Shown here piece after piece: positions 45,944 to 55,114 of a stretch of DNA of 64,000 nucleotides. Each line of letters opens with the position of its first letter. Positions within the stretch are counted from its first letter, which is position 1. This DNA is from Hyphomicrobiales bacterium. Lineage in GTDB: Bacteria; Pseudomonadota; Alphaproteobacteria; Rhizobiales; Rhizobiaceae. Where the stretch lies: NCBI GenBank assembly GCA_900468805.1, contig UEIF01000014.1, positions 62,001 to 126,000 of the forward strand, written 5' to 3'. The notes under the pieces were generated by a model. The model did no database searches, was not told the DNA's origin, and saw only the letters and a program-made list of their open reading frames with translations. The position numbers and the translations under genes are program-made.

Positions 45944-47041
45944 ATGTCGCACAATACATTCGGTCATCTCTTCCGTGTAACCACCTGGGGCGAAAGCCAC
46001 GGGCCAGCGCTCGGCGCCGTCGTCGACGGCTGCCCTCCGGGGCTGCGCTTCAAACTCGAGGACCTGCAAGTCTGGCTCGATAAGCGCAAGCCCGGCCAGA
46101 GCCGCTTCGTGACCCAGCGGCGCGAAGACGACCTAGTGAAGGTTCTCTCCGGCGTGATGATGGACGCCGACGGAGAGACGATGATCACCACCGGCACGCC
46201 GATTTCCATGCAGATCGAAAATACCGACCAGCGTTCCAAGGACTATGGCGAGATCGCCCGGCAGTATCGCCCGGGCCATGCCGACTTCAGCTATGACGTG
46301 AAATACGGCATCCGCGACTATCGCGGCGGCGGTCGTTCCTCGGCGCGCGAAACCGCTGCCCGCGTTGCAGCCGGCGGCATTGCCCGGCTCGTCGTACCCG
46401 GCGTGTCCGTCCGTGGCGCGCTGGTGCAGATCGGCAAGCACAAGATCAACCGCGCCAACTGGGACTGGGATCAGGTCGGGCAGAACCCGTTCTTCTCTCC
46501 CGATGCCGAGATCGTACCCGTCTGGGAAGAGTATCTCGACGGCATCCGCAAGGCGGGCTCCTCCATCGGCGCCGTCATCGAAGTGATCGCAGAAGGCGTT
46601 CCGGCGGGCCTCGGTGCGCCCATCTATAGCAAGCTCGACCAGGATATCGCTTCGTTGCTGATGTCGATCAACGCTGTCAAGGGCGTGGAGATCGGCAATG
46701 GTTTTGCCGCCGCAGAGACGAGCGGCGAAGACAATGCCGACGAGATGCGGATGGGCAATGACGGCACGCCGATCTTCCTGTCCAACAATGCCGGCGGTAT
46801 TCTCGGCGGCATTTCGACCGGCCAGCCGGTCGTCGCCCGCTTTGCCGTCAAGCCCACCTCTTCCATTCTCACCGAACGGCAGTCGATCGATGCCGACGGC
46901 AAGAATGTCGATATTCGCACCAAGGGCCGTCATGACCCCTGCGTCGGCATTCGCGCCGTGCCGATCGGCGAGGCGATGATTGCCTGCGCCATTGCCGACC
47001 ATTATCTTCGCGACCGCGGCCAGACCGGCCGGCTGAAATAG
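45944..47041 (+). CDS. aroC: Chorismate synthase
   Basis: A 365-residue FMN-dependent enzyme ending the shikimate pathway. Family signatures: [27 protein letters not shown] at the start, [36 protein letters not shown] in the middle and the [17 protein letters not shown] segment near the end. The length fits the bacterial norm. Only ten bases separate it from ribB, suggesting co-transcription. Confidence 0.98.
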   Translation: MSHNTFGHLFRVTTWGESHGPALGAVVDGCPPGLRFKLEDLQVWLDKRKPGQSRFVTQRREDDLVKVLSGVMMDADGETMITTGTPISMQIENTDQRSKDYGEIARQYRPGHADFSYDVKYGIRDYRGGGRSSARETAARVAAGGIARLVVPGVSVRGALVQIGKHKINRANWDWDQVGQNPFFSPDAEIVPVWEEYLDGIRKAGSSIGAVIEVIAEGVPAGLGAPIYSKLDQDIASLLMSINAVKGVEIGNGFAAAETSGEDNADEMRMGNDGTPIFLSNNAGGILGGISTGQPVVARFAVKPTSSILTERQSIDADGKNVDIRTKGRHDPCVGIRAVPIGEAMIACAIADHYLRDRGQTGRLK

Positions 47042-47051
47042 GAATTGTCCC

Positions 47052-48155
47052 ATGTCTTATGACCAGAAGCGCGTCGTTGACGCTATCCGGGCTTTCGAAG
47101 CCGGCGAGATCGTCGTCGTCATGGACGACAATGACCGTGAAAACGAAGGCGACCTGATCGTCGCTGCCGTGCATGCGACGCCCGAAAAGATGGCCTTCAT
47201 CGTGCGCCACACGTCAGGGATCGTCTGCGCGCCGATGCCGAAAGAGGAAGCCAAGCGGCTGAACCTCAACGCCATGGTGGCGGAAAACGATTCCGCCCAT
47301 ACGACCGCCTTCACGGTTTCCGTCGATTTCAAGCACGGTACGACGACGGGCATCTCCGCCGACGACCGCACGCTGACGGTACGCAACCTTGCGAACCCGA
47401 ATGTCGGTGCGTCGGATTTCGTGCGTCCCGGCCACATCTTCCCGCTGGTCTCCCGCGAAGGCGGCGTGCTGATGCGTTCCGGCCATACGGAGGCTGCTGT
47501 CGATCTCTGCAAGCTTGCCGGGCTGCCGCCAATCGGTGTTATCAGTGAACTCGTCAATGACGACGGCACGGTGACGCGCGGCCCGCAGGTGGTGGATTTC
47601 GCCGGACAGCACGGGCTGAAACTCCTCTCGGTCGCTGACCTCATCGCCTATCGCCAGCGCAAGGAAACGCTGATCGAGCTCGGCTCTAGCTTCGATATCG
47701 AAACTCCGTTCGGCAAGGCCAAGGCGCACACCTACGCCCTGCCCTGGGACCCGATGCAGCATCTCGCCGTCGTCTTCGGCGACATCCGTGATGGCGTCGA
47801 TATTCCAGTGCGCCTGCATCCGGAAAACGTCGCGGATGACCTTTTCGGCAAACGCAAGCCGGTCGATTTCTACATGCAGAAGATTGCCGAACAGGGGCGT
47901 GGCGTCATCGTCTACCTGCGTGAAGGCTCGGTTGGCGTCGGCCATTACGACAACGGCCGCAAGGCCCGCAGCCAGGGTCGCGAGGCACACGCCGAAGCGC
48001 AGACACGCGACAATGAATGGCTGGAAATCGGCCTCGGCGCCCAGATCCTTAAGGATCTTGGTGTCAGCTCGATCACGCTGATGACCAGCCGCGAACGGCA
48101 CTATGTCGGCCTGGAAGGATTCGGGATCAAGATTTCGAAGACAGAGATCTGCTGA
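47052..48155 (+). CDS. ribB: 3,4-dihydroxy-2-butanone 4-phosphate synthase with degenerate RibA-like domain (RibBX)
   Basis: A 367-residue two-domain protein. Residues 1-205 are a complete RibB: DDNDRENEGDLIVAA, the acid motif, RPGHIFPL and HTEAAVDLCKLAG. Residues ~210-367 have the GTP cyclohydrolase II fold but lack its zinc site: instead of the CDCGxQL-type cysteine cluster there is VADDLFGKRKPVDFYMQ. It therefore should make the ribityl-four-carbon precursor but not cleave GTP. This RibBX form is known in Alphaproteobacteria. A separate RibA must be encoded elsewhere. Coupled to aroC; a palindrome follows the stop. Confidence 0.9.
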   Translation: MSYDQKRVVDAIRAFEAGEIVVVMDDNDRENEGDLIVAAVHATPEKMAFIVRHTSGIVCAPMPKEEAKRLNLNAMVAENDSAHTTAFTVSVDFKHGTTTGISADDRTLTVRNLANPNVGASDFVRPGHIFPLVSREGGVLMRSGHTEAAVDLCKLAGLPPIGVISELVNDDGTVTRGPQVVDFAGQHGLKLLSVADLIAYRQRKETLIELGSSFDIETPFGKAKAHTYALPWDPMQHLAVVFGDIRDGVDIPVRLHPENVADDLFGKRKPVDFYMQKIAEQGRGVIVYLREGSVGVGHYDNGRKARSQGREAHAEAQTRDNEWLEIGLGAQILKDLGVSSITLMTSRERHYVGLEGFGIKISKTEIC

Positions 48156-48160
48156 TTGCT

Positions 48161-48182
48161 CCTTCTCCCTAAGGGGAGAAGG
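48161..48182. repeat. Palindrome between convergent ribB and YcaQ genes
   Basis: CCTTCTCCC (48161-48169) with GGGAGAAGG (48174-48182), a 9-bp perfect stem with a four-base loop, in a 29-base gap. No T-tract; such CCTTCTCCC palindromes are frequent in rhizobial intergenic regions and may end transcription in both directions. Confidence 0.55.
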
Positions 48183-48184
48183 AA

Positions 48185-49375
48185 TTATCCCTTCCAGCCG
48201 TCCAGATAGACGACTTTTTCCACGCTGGCGAAGCGCGCCAGGCGCTCGAGCTCCGCTTCCAGCTTTTCCAGCCGCCCCGCAGATGCCTTCACGCGTGGTT
48301 CCAGCCACAGCCGCTTAACATCCAGCGTGCCCTTCTTCCTGTCGGCCTTCATGTCGATGCGGCCGATAAGCCTGTCGCCTTCCAAAAGCGGGAAAACGTA
48401 ATAGCCGTACTCCCGCTTCGGCTCGGGCACGAAGATCTCGATGCGATAGAAGAAACCGAACAGGCGCTCTGTCCGGTTCCTGTCCCTGATCATCGGATCA
48501 AAAGGGCTGAGCACCCGGATTCGTGCTGGTGCCTCTGGGTAAGTATCTGTTGTATGTATGAAATCTGTGAACGCCCATGAGGAACGTGGCTTGCCGCCGA
48601 GAGCCGGTTCGATCAGCACTTCAATCAATTCGTCTCGGTGTTCGCTTACCCAGCCTTTCGCCTCTTCCGGCGAGAGCAGATCCCAGAAGGCGGCAATTTC
48701 CCCATGGGTGGCAAAGCCTAAACGAGTGAGCGCGCTGCGGCAGGCCCAGTCGACGAAATCCTCGCGGCTGACCTCAGGCTCGTGGAACTCGGCGGGGATG
48801 ACGCGCTCGACAAGATCATAGATCTTCTGGAAGTTGGAGCGGCCGGCGATGGCGAATTTGCCGGTACGCCAGAAATATTCGAGCGCCGTCTTGTTCGGGT
48901 GCCAGTTCCACCAGCCACCGGAGACGTGACCATCCGCCTTCATGTCGCGCGCCAGGATTGCCCCGTCCTTCACCACCCGCTCATAGGTTTCCTCGAAGGA
49001 GGCCTCGAAGCCCTCGCCACGCCATTTGCGCCAGCGTTCGACGATCGCCACTTCTTCGTCGCGAAATTTATGCTTCCAGTATTTGAAGAAGGTGCTCGGC
49101 AGGATGGAAGCATCATGCGTCCAGTGCTCGAAGAGAGCGCCTTCCTTCTCCAGGAGCGCGGTCAAATGTTCACGTCGGTATGTCTGATTGCGTGAGAAGA
49201 GGATCTGGTGGTGGGCGCGCTCCACCGTCTGGATGCTGTCCACCTGCACGAAGCCGAGATCGTGAATGAGTTCCAGCAGGCCGGCCTTGGTCAGCGCGCG
49301 GTTCGGAGGCGCACTCAACCCCTGCTTAGCGAGGAAGATACGGCGGGCATCGGAATTGGACAGCAGATTCGTCAT
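48185..49375 (-). CDS. YcaQ/AlkZ-family winged-helix DNA glycosylase
   Basis: A 396-residue protein of the HTH_42/YcaQ family, which unhooks interstrand crosslinks and removes bulky alkylated bases. The QxD catalytic-loop motif is seen as FVQVDSIQ near residue 40, and WTHDASILP, the HPNKTALEYFWRTGKFAIAGR segment and EFHEPEVS follow as in the family. Enzymes of this type use QxQ (AlkZ) or QxD (AlkX) residues; the QxD form here places it with YcaQ. It is convergent with ribB. No antibiotic cluster lies nearby, so it is probably a general repair enzyme. Confidence 0.85.
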   Translation of the reverse strand: MTNLLSNSDARRIFLAKQGLSAPPNRALTKAGLLELIHDLGFVQVDSIQTVERAHHQILFSRNQTYRREHLTALLEKEGALFEHWTHDASILPSTFFKYWKHKFRDEEVAIVERWRKWRGEGFEASFEETYERVVKDGAILARDMKADGHVSGGWWNWHPNKTALEYFWRTGKFAIAGRSNFQKIYDLVERVIPAEFHEPEVSREDFVDWACRSALTRLGFATHGEIAAFWDLLSPEEAKGWVSEHRDELIEVLIEPALGGKPRSSWAFTDFIHTTDTYPEAPARIRVLSPFDPMIRDRNRTERLFGFFYRIEIFVPEPKREYGYYVFPLLEGDRLIGRIDMKADRKKGTLDVKRLWLEPRVKASAGRLEKLEAELERLARFASVEKVVYLDGWKG

Positions 49376-49500
49376 GCAGCGATCATAGCGCGGAAAATCT
49401 TCCTAGCTACCCGATACCATATTCGAGCCAACTTGATTTTGATCCTTTATCGGACGGCCGCTGCCTTATAGAAGCAGGAATTCAAACAAGGGGACCATAC

Positions 49501-50175
49501 TTGGATATTCGTTTCGAGAGCGCTGGCGCCAGTTTCGGAGCAAGGGTCGCGGTCGAGCCACTCACACTCACTCTTACCGAAAACCGGCTGGGCGTCATCG
49601 GCCTCAACGGTTCGGGCAAGACGACCTTCGCACGGATGATCAACGGGCTTATGAAACCGACCACTGGCAAGGTCCTGGTCAACGGGCGCGACACACTTCA
49701 TGAAAAGACGGCGCTTGCCGATGTCGGCTTCATCTTCCAGTCGCCGCAAAACCAGATCATCCTGCCTATCGTCAAGGACGATATTGCCTTCGGACTCAAG
49801 GGCCGCGGATTTACGAAAGCGGAGATAGAGAGAAAGGTCGAGCTCGTTCTCGCCCGCTTCAACGCCGAGGAACTGGCCGTTCGCCGTGCTCACGAGCTTT
49901 CGGGTGGCGAGTTGCAGCTGGCAGCCCTCTGCTCGGTGCTGGCGACCGGACCCAATATCCTGATCCTCGACGAGCCGACCAATCAGCTCGACCTGCGCAA
50001 CCGGGCACTCGTGCAGAAGACCATCGACGGGCTGGAAGAGAATGTCCTCGTCATCACCCATGATCTCGAATTGATATCAGGTTTCGAGCGAGTGCTTCTG
50101 TTCCACGAAGGCAAATTGGCGGCCGATGCGCCGGCGGCCGATGCGATCGCCCTCTACAGGGAGCTCGCAGCCTGA
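49501..50175 (+). CDS. bioM: Biotin ECF transporter ATPase BioM
   Basis: A 224-residue ABC ATPase of energy-coupling factor importers: Walker A GLNGSGKTTFARM near residue 36, the Q-loop in IFQSPQNQII, signature LSGGELQLA, Walker B NILILDEPTNQLDLR and the switch His in ITHDLELI. Together with BioN and BioY it forms a complete biotin importer. The start is TTG 49501 with AAGGGG nine bases upstream. The stop overlaps the bioN start (TGATG). No clear BioR box was found upstream. Confidence 0.95.
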   Translation: MDIRFESAGASFGARVAVEPLTLTLTENRLGVIGLNGSGKTTFARMINGLMKPTTGKVLVNGRDTLHEKTALADVGFIFQSPQNQIILPIVKDDIAFGLKGRGFTKAEIERKVELVLARFNAEELAVRRAHELSGGELQLAALCSVLATGPNILILDEPTNQLDLRNRALVQKTIDGLEENVLVITHDLELISGFERVLLFHEGKLAADAPAADAIALYRELAA

Positions 50176-50783
50176 TGCAGTCGCTTTATGTCGAAGGCAA
50201 CAGTGCCCTGCACCGGCTTTCGCCGCGGGCAAAGATCTTCTCACTCTTCCTGCTTGGCTTTGTGCTCTTCATCGGGGACAATCTTCCGCTGCTTGCCATC
50301 GTCACCCTGCTGACCGCACTTATCTATCGCAGCATCGGCCTGCCGCTGAAGGAATCGGTCCTCCGGCTGCGGCCGATCTTCCTGACGATTGCGGTCGTGG
50401 CGCTCTTTACCCTCATCGTCAATCCCTGGCATGACGCGCTGGCGACACTCTTGAGATTGACGGCGCTGATGCTGTTTGCCGCCGCCGTGACCGCGACGAC
50501 AACAATCACCCAGTTCATGGATGAGATAACCGCTCTTGCCCGGCCGCTGGAACGAACCGGCTGGGTGAAGGCGGACGATATTGGCCTCGCGGTCGGGCTC
50601 GTGCTGCGCTTCGTGCCCGAGATTATCAATCGCTACCACGCGATCAGCGAGGCGCACGCGGCACGCGGACTGAAAGTCCGGCCGACGACGATCCTGACCC
50701 CGCTCATCATTTTGACGCTACGGGATGCGGATAACATTGCAGCGGCGATTGACGCGCGCGGCATTCGGCGGCATGTCAGTTAA
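50175..50783 (+). CDS. bioN: Biotin ECF transporter T-component BioN
   Basis: A 202-residue membrane protein with about five helices in the N-terminal and middle parts and two Ala-Arg-Gly signatures near the C-terminus (EAHAARGLK and IDARGIRR), the EcfT hallmark that couples ATPase to the S-component. The start overlaps bioM's stop, indicating a coupled operon with bioY 23 bases downstream. Confidence 0.94.
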   Translation: MQSLYVEGNSALHRLSPRAKIFSLFLLGFVLFIGDNLPLLAIVTLLTALIYRSIGLPLKESVLRLRPIFLTIAVVALFTLIVNPWHDALATLLRLTALMLFAAAVTATTTITQFMDEITALARPLERTGWVKADDIGLAVGLVLRFVPEIINRYHAISEAHAARGLKVRPTTILTPLIILTLRDADNIAAAIDARGIRRHVS

Positions 50784-50806
50784 CGATTTATGAATTGGAG
50801 ATCACG

Positions 50807-51370
50807 ATGAGCACACGCGACCTCGTTCTTGCCGCTCTTTTTGCCGCTGTTATCGTGGCTCTCGGTCTGCTGCCGCCCATCTATCTCGGCTTCATTCCGG
50901 TGCCGATCACCGCGCAATCGCTGGGCGTCATGATGGCAGGCGTCGTGCTTGGTGCAAGACGCGCCACGATTTCCGTGCTGATTGTGCTGCTGCTTGTTGC
51001 AATGACACTACCGGTGCTTTCGGGCGGCCGTGGCGGATATGCCGCCTTCGTGGCTCCGACATCAGGCTTCCTGTTCGGCTGGGTCTTTGCCGCTTTCGTG
51101 ACGGGCTTCCTCAGCGAGCGTCTGGTTCATGGCAACCAGTCCGGCCTCGTGCAGACGGTCAGCTTCTTCCTCGCCGCCATGATCGGCGGCATCGTCGTGC
51201 TCTATGCTTTCGGCATCGCCTATCTGGCTTTTGCTGCCAATATCGGTCTGCAGCAGGCCTTTATCGGCAGCATGGTCTTCATTCCGGGCGACGTCATCAA
51301 GGCCTTTGTCGCAGCGCTCGTCGGCCGGGCCGTCATGGTCGGCTATCCGCTGCTGCCGATCCGTATCTAA
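50807..51370 (+). CDS. bioY: BioY biotin transporter S-component
   Basis: A 187-residue integral membrane protein: the PVPITAQSLGVMMAGVVLGARR region and GYAAFVAPTSGFLFGWVFAAF are BioY features. It is the substrate-binding part of the BioMNY transporter. TTGGAG eight bases before ATG 50807 sets the start; an in-frame ATG at 50795 is possible. It shares only modest identity with the solo BioY at 4.4-5.0 kb by eye. Its stop overlaps that of the convergent thioesterase (CTA). Confidence 0.94.
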   Translation: MSTRDLVLAALFAAVIVALGLLPPIYLGFIPVPITAQSLGVMMAGVVLGARRATISVLIVLLLVAMTLPVLSGGRGGYAAFVAPTSGFLFGWVFAAFVTGFLSERLVHGNQSGLVQTVSFFLAAMIGGIVVLYAFGIAYLAFAANIGLQQAFIGSMVFIPGDVIKAFVAALVGRAVMVGYPLLPIRI

Positions 51371-51768
51371 TCGAGAAAACTATAGAGCCAGTCGCGGGTC
51401 TCTTCGGGGAGTGCGGCGGGCGAACCATCGTCGCTGGTGCGCGCCTGCCAGATGATCTCTACCTCGGCGACACGCTCGTCCTCAATCTCGAAGGAGATGA
51501 GAAAGCCGATGGAACGTACGCCGATCTTGTCGACGCCAGCGATGAAGGTCACCGTCTCGTGATAGCGCAGCGGGCGATGAAGGATGCAGGAAACCTTGCT
51601 GGCAGTATAGACGGGCTCGTCTTCCACTGTTGGCCTCGACGACCAGAAGCTCGCAAGTACGGATTCGGCATAGGAAATATAGGAGGCCAGAAACATCTGG
51701 CCGTTCATGTCCACATCACGAAACGGTACGCGCAATTCCACCATGTCCGGGCGGTTCGTCTTACTCAT
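51367..51768 (-). CDS. Acyl-CoA thioesterase (4HBT, hot-dog fold)
   Basis: A 133-residue hot-dog protein with the 4-hydroxybenzoyl-CoA thioesterase signature VPFRDVDMNGQMFLASYISYAESVLASF (Asp in the active-site turn) and RPLRYHETVTFIAGV, as in YbgC-type enzymes. The substrate is uncertain. Convergent with bioY, overlapping it by four bases, and with 186 bases of non-coding DNA upstream. Confidence 0.85.
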   Translation of the reverse strand: MSKTNRPDMVELRVPFRDVDMNGQMFLASYISYAESVLASFWSSRPTVEDEPVYTASKVSCILHRPLRYHETVTFIAGVDKIGVRSIGFLISFEIEDERVAEVEIIWQARTSDDGSPAALPEETRDWLYSFLD

Positions 51769-51954
51769 TTACAGGTCTGCCTTGCAGGTTATCACCATGA
51801 CCCTAGCATGGGGTCCGTCGAAGTAAACGAAACAATTAAAATAGCGTAAACGGGAGGATGCGAGCGTTAATTGCGACGATGCGGCTTGTTGAAATCGACG
51901 CGCAGCGCTCCATCTGCTGTGGATCATGACATTTGCGACCGATAGAGTGCCTGC

Positions 51955-52890
51955 ATGAGCACCCGTCTTTACGAACATCCTGTTTTTCTCGAGCACGTGA
52001 CGCCGTCAGGCCATCCCGAGCGCTCCGACCGCATCCGCGCGCTCAATGTCGCGCTGGAGCATCCGAATTTCGAACGTCTCGATCGAAAGGAAGCCCCGCA
52101 GGCGAATGAAGACGCCGTACTGCTTGCCCATCCGGAGGAGCATCTGATCGCCGTCATGCGGCAGATCCCGGAAGAGGAAGACAAGATCAACCAACTCGAA
52201 GCCGATACCTATGCCAGCCAGAAGAGCCTGCAGGCGGCTCTGACCGGCGTCGGTGGAGCGATGGCTGCTGTCGACGACGTGTTCCGGGGCAAGGCGGACA
52301 ATGTGTTCGTCGCGGCGCGCCCACCGGGTCACCATGCCGAAAAGATGACGGCGATGGGCTTTTGCTTCTTCAACAATGCAGCGATCGCCGCCCGCCATGC
52401 GCAGAAGGTTCACGGCGCAGAACGCGTCGCCATCGTCGACTGGGACGTCCACCATGGCAACGGCACGCAGGATATCTTCTGGGACGATCCCTCCGTGCTT
52501 TTCTGTTCCACCCATCAGATGCCGCTTTATCCCGGAACCGGCGCCAAGGACGAGAATGGCGCGCATGGCACGATCGTCAATGCGCCGCTTTCACCCAATG
52601 TCGGCAGCGACCATTTCCGCGAGGCTTTCAAGTCGCGCGTGCTGCCGGCACTCAACGATTTCAGGCCCGATCTCATCATCATCTCTGCCGGTTTCGATGC
52701 GCATCACCGCGATCCGCTGGCGCAGATCAACCTGACGGGTGAGGATTTCGACTGGGCAACGGGCCGGCTTCTGGAGGTTGCCGACCGCAGCGCCAATAAC
52801 CGGGTCGTCAGCCTGCTGGAAGGCGGCTATGATCTGGAAGGACTCGCCGAGTCGGCGGGTATGCATATCCTCAGAATGATGAAGGGTTGA
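51955..52890 (+). CDS. Histone deacetylase-like amidohydrolase
   Basis: A 311-residue enzyme of the HDAC/acetoin-utilization class. Zinc site and catalysis: the GHHAE motif ([10 protein letters not shown]), [25 protein letters not shown] and the catalytic EGGYDL tyrosine. It removes acyl groups from small molecules or proteins. It runs two bases ahead of xseB (HDAC-xseB), a common order in rhizobia that continues to dxs; here an SDR and a pirin gene lie between xseB and dxs. Confidence 0.93.
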   Translation: MSTRLYEHPVFLEHVTPSGHPERSDRIRALNVALEHPNFERLDRKEAPQANEDAVLLAHPEEHLIAVMRQIPEEEDKINQLEADTYASQKSLQAALTGVGGAMAAVDDVFRGKADNVFVAARPPGHHAEKMTAMGFCFFNNAAIAARHAQKVHGAERVAIVDWDVHHGNGTQDIFWDDPSVLFCSTHQMPLYPGTGAKDENGAHGTIVNAPLSPNVGSDHFREAFKSRVLPALNDFRPDLIIISAGFDAHHRDPLAQINLTGEDFDWATGRLLEVADRSANNRVVSLLEGGYDLEGLAESAGMHILRMMKG

Positions 52891-52892
52891 GA

Positions 52893-53144
52893 ATGACTGA
52901 CAGCGCCAAGCCGGAGGTTTCCGGTCTTTCCTTCGAAAAGGCGGTTGCCGAACTCGAAAGCATCGTGGCCCGCCTGGAACGCGGCGACGTGGCGCTGGAT
53001 GAATCCATCGAGATCTACGAGCGCGGCGAAGCGCTGAAGAAGCATTGCGAAACGCTGCTCTCGGCCGCCGAAAACCGCATCGAGAAGATCCGCCTCGACC
53101 GCGCCGGCAAGCCGCAGGGCGTGGAGCCGCTCGACGGCGCCTGA
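52893..53144 (+). CDS. xseB: Exodeoxyribonuclease VII small subunit
   Basis: An 83-residue helical protein with [41 protein letters not shown], the whole XseB signature. It assembles with XseA (not in the window) to degrade single-stranded DNA. ATG 52893 begins three bases after the HDAC stop; a TTG at 52887 would overlap it. The C-terminus (GVEPLDGA) is typical. Confidence 0.95.
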   Translation: MTDSAKPEVSGLSFEKAVAELESIVARLERGDVALDESIEIYERGEALKKHCETLLSAAENRIEKIRLDRAGKPQGVEPLDGA

Positions 53145-53231
53145 GGCACAGCAACCATCTCTTCCAAGGCTCTTGGCTGCAAGCTTCCTGTCGATCTATG
53201 ATCCCTCGACAACATCAGGGGAACAGAAGAA

Positions 53232-53999
53232 ATGACGGACAGATTGAAGGGCAAGGTCGCCATTGTCTCAGGCGGTGCTACCGGCATGGGCGGCGCGGCA
53301 TCGAAGCTGTTTGCGGCTGAGGGTGCGCACGTCGCCATCATCGACCGCAATGGCGATGCAGCGGCGGAGACCGTCAACGAGATCCGCGCGGCCGGCGGCG
53401 AGGCCGATTGCTGGACGGCTGATGTTTCGGATGAAGTGGCCGTCAATGCTGCCGTGGCAGGCGTCGAGGAACGTTATGGCCCGGTTACGGTGCTCTTCAA
53501 CCATGCCGGCACGATCGTCATCAAGCCGTTCCTGGAAACCACGCTGCAGGAATGGGACTGGCTGCACGCCGTCAACGTACGCTCCATGTTCCTGATGACG
53601 AAGGCGGTGCTGCCCAAGATGATCGAGGCCGGCGGCGGCTCTATCGTCTGCACCTCCTCGATCTCTGCCGTCGCGGCAACGCCGATGGAAGTGCTCTACG
53701 ATACGACCAAGGGCGCAGTGCACATGTTTGCGCGCGCCATCGCGGTGGAATTCCGCGACCGCAACATCCGCTGCAATGCCGTCTGCCCCGGCTTCATCCG
53801 TACGCCGCACGGCCTGCGCGAGGTGAAGGAATTGCAGGCGCATGGCGTGGATGTGTCCGACGCTGCGATTGCCGCGCAGCAGGGCCGGATCGGCGAGCCG
53901 GAGGATGTCGCCCGAGCCGCACTCTATCTCGCCAGCGATGAATCGCTCTTCGTCAACGGTGCCCATCTTTTCGTCGATAACGGCTTCACCGCGATCTGA
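53232..53999 (+). CDS. Short-chain dehydrogenase/reductase
   Basis: A 255-residue classical SDR: TGxxxGxG-type coenzyme motif VSGGATGMGGAASKLF, NHAG at strand 4, catalytic Ser in CTSSIS, and YDTTK (Tyr-x3-Lys). The Gly-rich start is GGATGMG where most SDRs have TG; Arg/Asp at the end of strand 2 (IDRNGD) favours NAD over NADP. The substrate is unknown. GGGGAACAGAAGAA precedes ATG 53232. It stands between xseB and a pirin gene, both in the same direction. Confidence 0.92.
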   Translation: MTDRLKGKVAIVSGGATGMGGAASKLFAAEGAHVAIIDRNGDAAAETVNEIRAAGGEADCWTADVSDEVAVNAAVAGVEERYGPVTVLFNHAGTIVIKPFLETTLQEWDWLHAVNVRSMFLMTKAVLPKMIEAGGGSIVCTSSISAVAATPMEVLYDTTKGAVHMFARAIAVEFRDRNIRCNAVCPGFIRTPHGLREVKELQAHGVDVSDAAIAAQQGRIGEPEDVARAALYLASDESLFVNGAHLFVDNGFTAI

Positions 54000-54088
54000 A
54001 GGCTTCACGACGATCTCAGAAACTGGCCCTTTCGCCACAGACCGGCAGGCGCTATCTGTGGCTTAAGCCCTTGCGATCGGAGTTCGCC

Positions 54089-55012
54089 ATGTCCTTTTTC
54101 CCCGGTAAAGATCCCCTGCCCGGCGACGCCTTCGCCTGTGACGCGATCGAGAACCTGATCATTCCGCGCACCAGCGATATCGGTGGTTTCCAGGTGCGGC
54201 GCGCCCTGCCGACGCGCCAGCGCCGGCTTGTCGGGCCGTTCATCTTCTTTGACCGCATGGGGCCGGCGATCCTGAAGCCCGACGAGGCGCTGGATGTGAA
54301 GCCGCATCCGCATATCGGGCTTTCGACGGTCACCTATCTCTTCGACGGTGAAATCCGCCATCTCGACAGCCTCGGCACGGAAAAGGTCATCCGCCCCGGT
54401 GACATCAACCTGATGACGGCCGGCCGCGGCATCGTGCATTCCGAGCGCACGCCGGACAATCTGCGCGGCCATCCGCTTTCCATGTCCGGCCTCCAGACAT
54501 GGCTGGCGCTGCCCGACGACAAGGAAGAAATCGATCCCTCCTTTACCCATACCGAAAAAAGCGACATGCCGCTGATCGAGGATGGCGGCGTCACAGGCCG
54601 CGTCGTAATCGGCTCCTTCGAAGGCCTGACATCGCCGGTGAAGGCCTTCACCGATACGCTCTATGCCGACATTTCCCTGCAGCCTGGCGCGAAATTTCCT
54701 TTCGGTGCGGCGCACGAGGAACGGGCCGTCTACGTGCTTGCGGGCGAGGTCGTCATTGCCGGCGACAGGTTCGCGCCAGACCAGCTTCTCGTGTTCCGGC
54801 CGGGCGATGCGATCACGCTGGAAGCAGGCACTCAGGGCTGTCATCTGATGCTGTTCGGGGGTGCAGCGCTGAACTCCAAGCGCTACATATGGTGGAATTT
54901 CGTCTCCTCCTCGAAGGAGCGGATCGAGAAGGCCAAGGAGGAATGGCGCACCGGCCGCTTCGACATCGTCCCCGGCGACGAAGAGGAATTCGTGCCTTTG
55001 CCGGAGGGCTGA
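54089..55012 (+). CDS. Pirin family protein
   Basis: A 307-residue two-cupin protein. Metal-binding His residues are in KPHPHIGLSTVTYLFDGEIRHLDS and the RGIVHSE segment, the pirin signature. Some bacterial pirins are quercetinases; others bind metabolic enzymes. CGGAG before ATG 54089 supports the start. It precedes dxs by 102 bases. Confidence 0.92.
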   Translation: MSFFPGKDPLPGDAFACDAIENLIIPRTSDIGGFQVRRALPTRQRRLVGPFIFFDRMGPAILKPDEALDVKPHPHIGLSTVTYLFDGEIRHLDSLGTEKVIRPGDINLMTAGRGIVHSERTPDNLRGHPLSMSGLQTWLALPDDKEEIDPSFTHTEKSDMPLIEDGGVTGRVVIGSFEGLTSPVKAFTDTLYADISLQPGAKFPFGAAHEERAVYVLAGEVVIAGDRFAPDQLLVFRPGDAITLEAGTQGCHLMLFGGAALNSKRYIWWNFVSSSKERIEKAKEEWRTGRFDIVPGDEEEFVPLPEG

Positions 55013-55114
55013 AGTGCTCTAAGGTGAAAAACTTGCGGTTATGCAAATGTAGTTGTTTTGCCGCAATTCAATCGAATAAAGCAAAGCCGATCAGTCAAAG
55101 AAGAGCGCCCGCCC

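Noticed and set aside
47042..47051. FMN riboswitch before ribB
   Set aside because: Only ten bases separate aroC and ribB; there is no room for the aptamer.
49440..49500. BioR box upstream of bioM (TTATAGAAGC)
   Set aside because: Only seven of ten positions match and the palindrome is lost in the right half.
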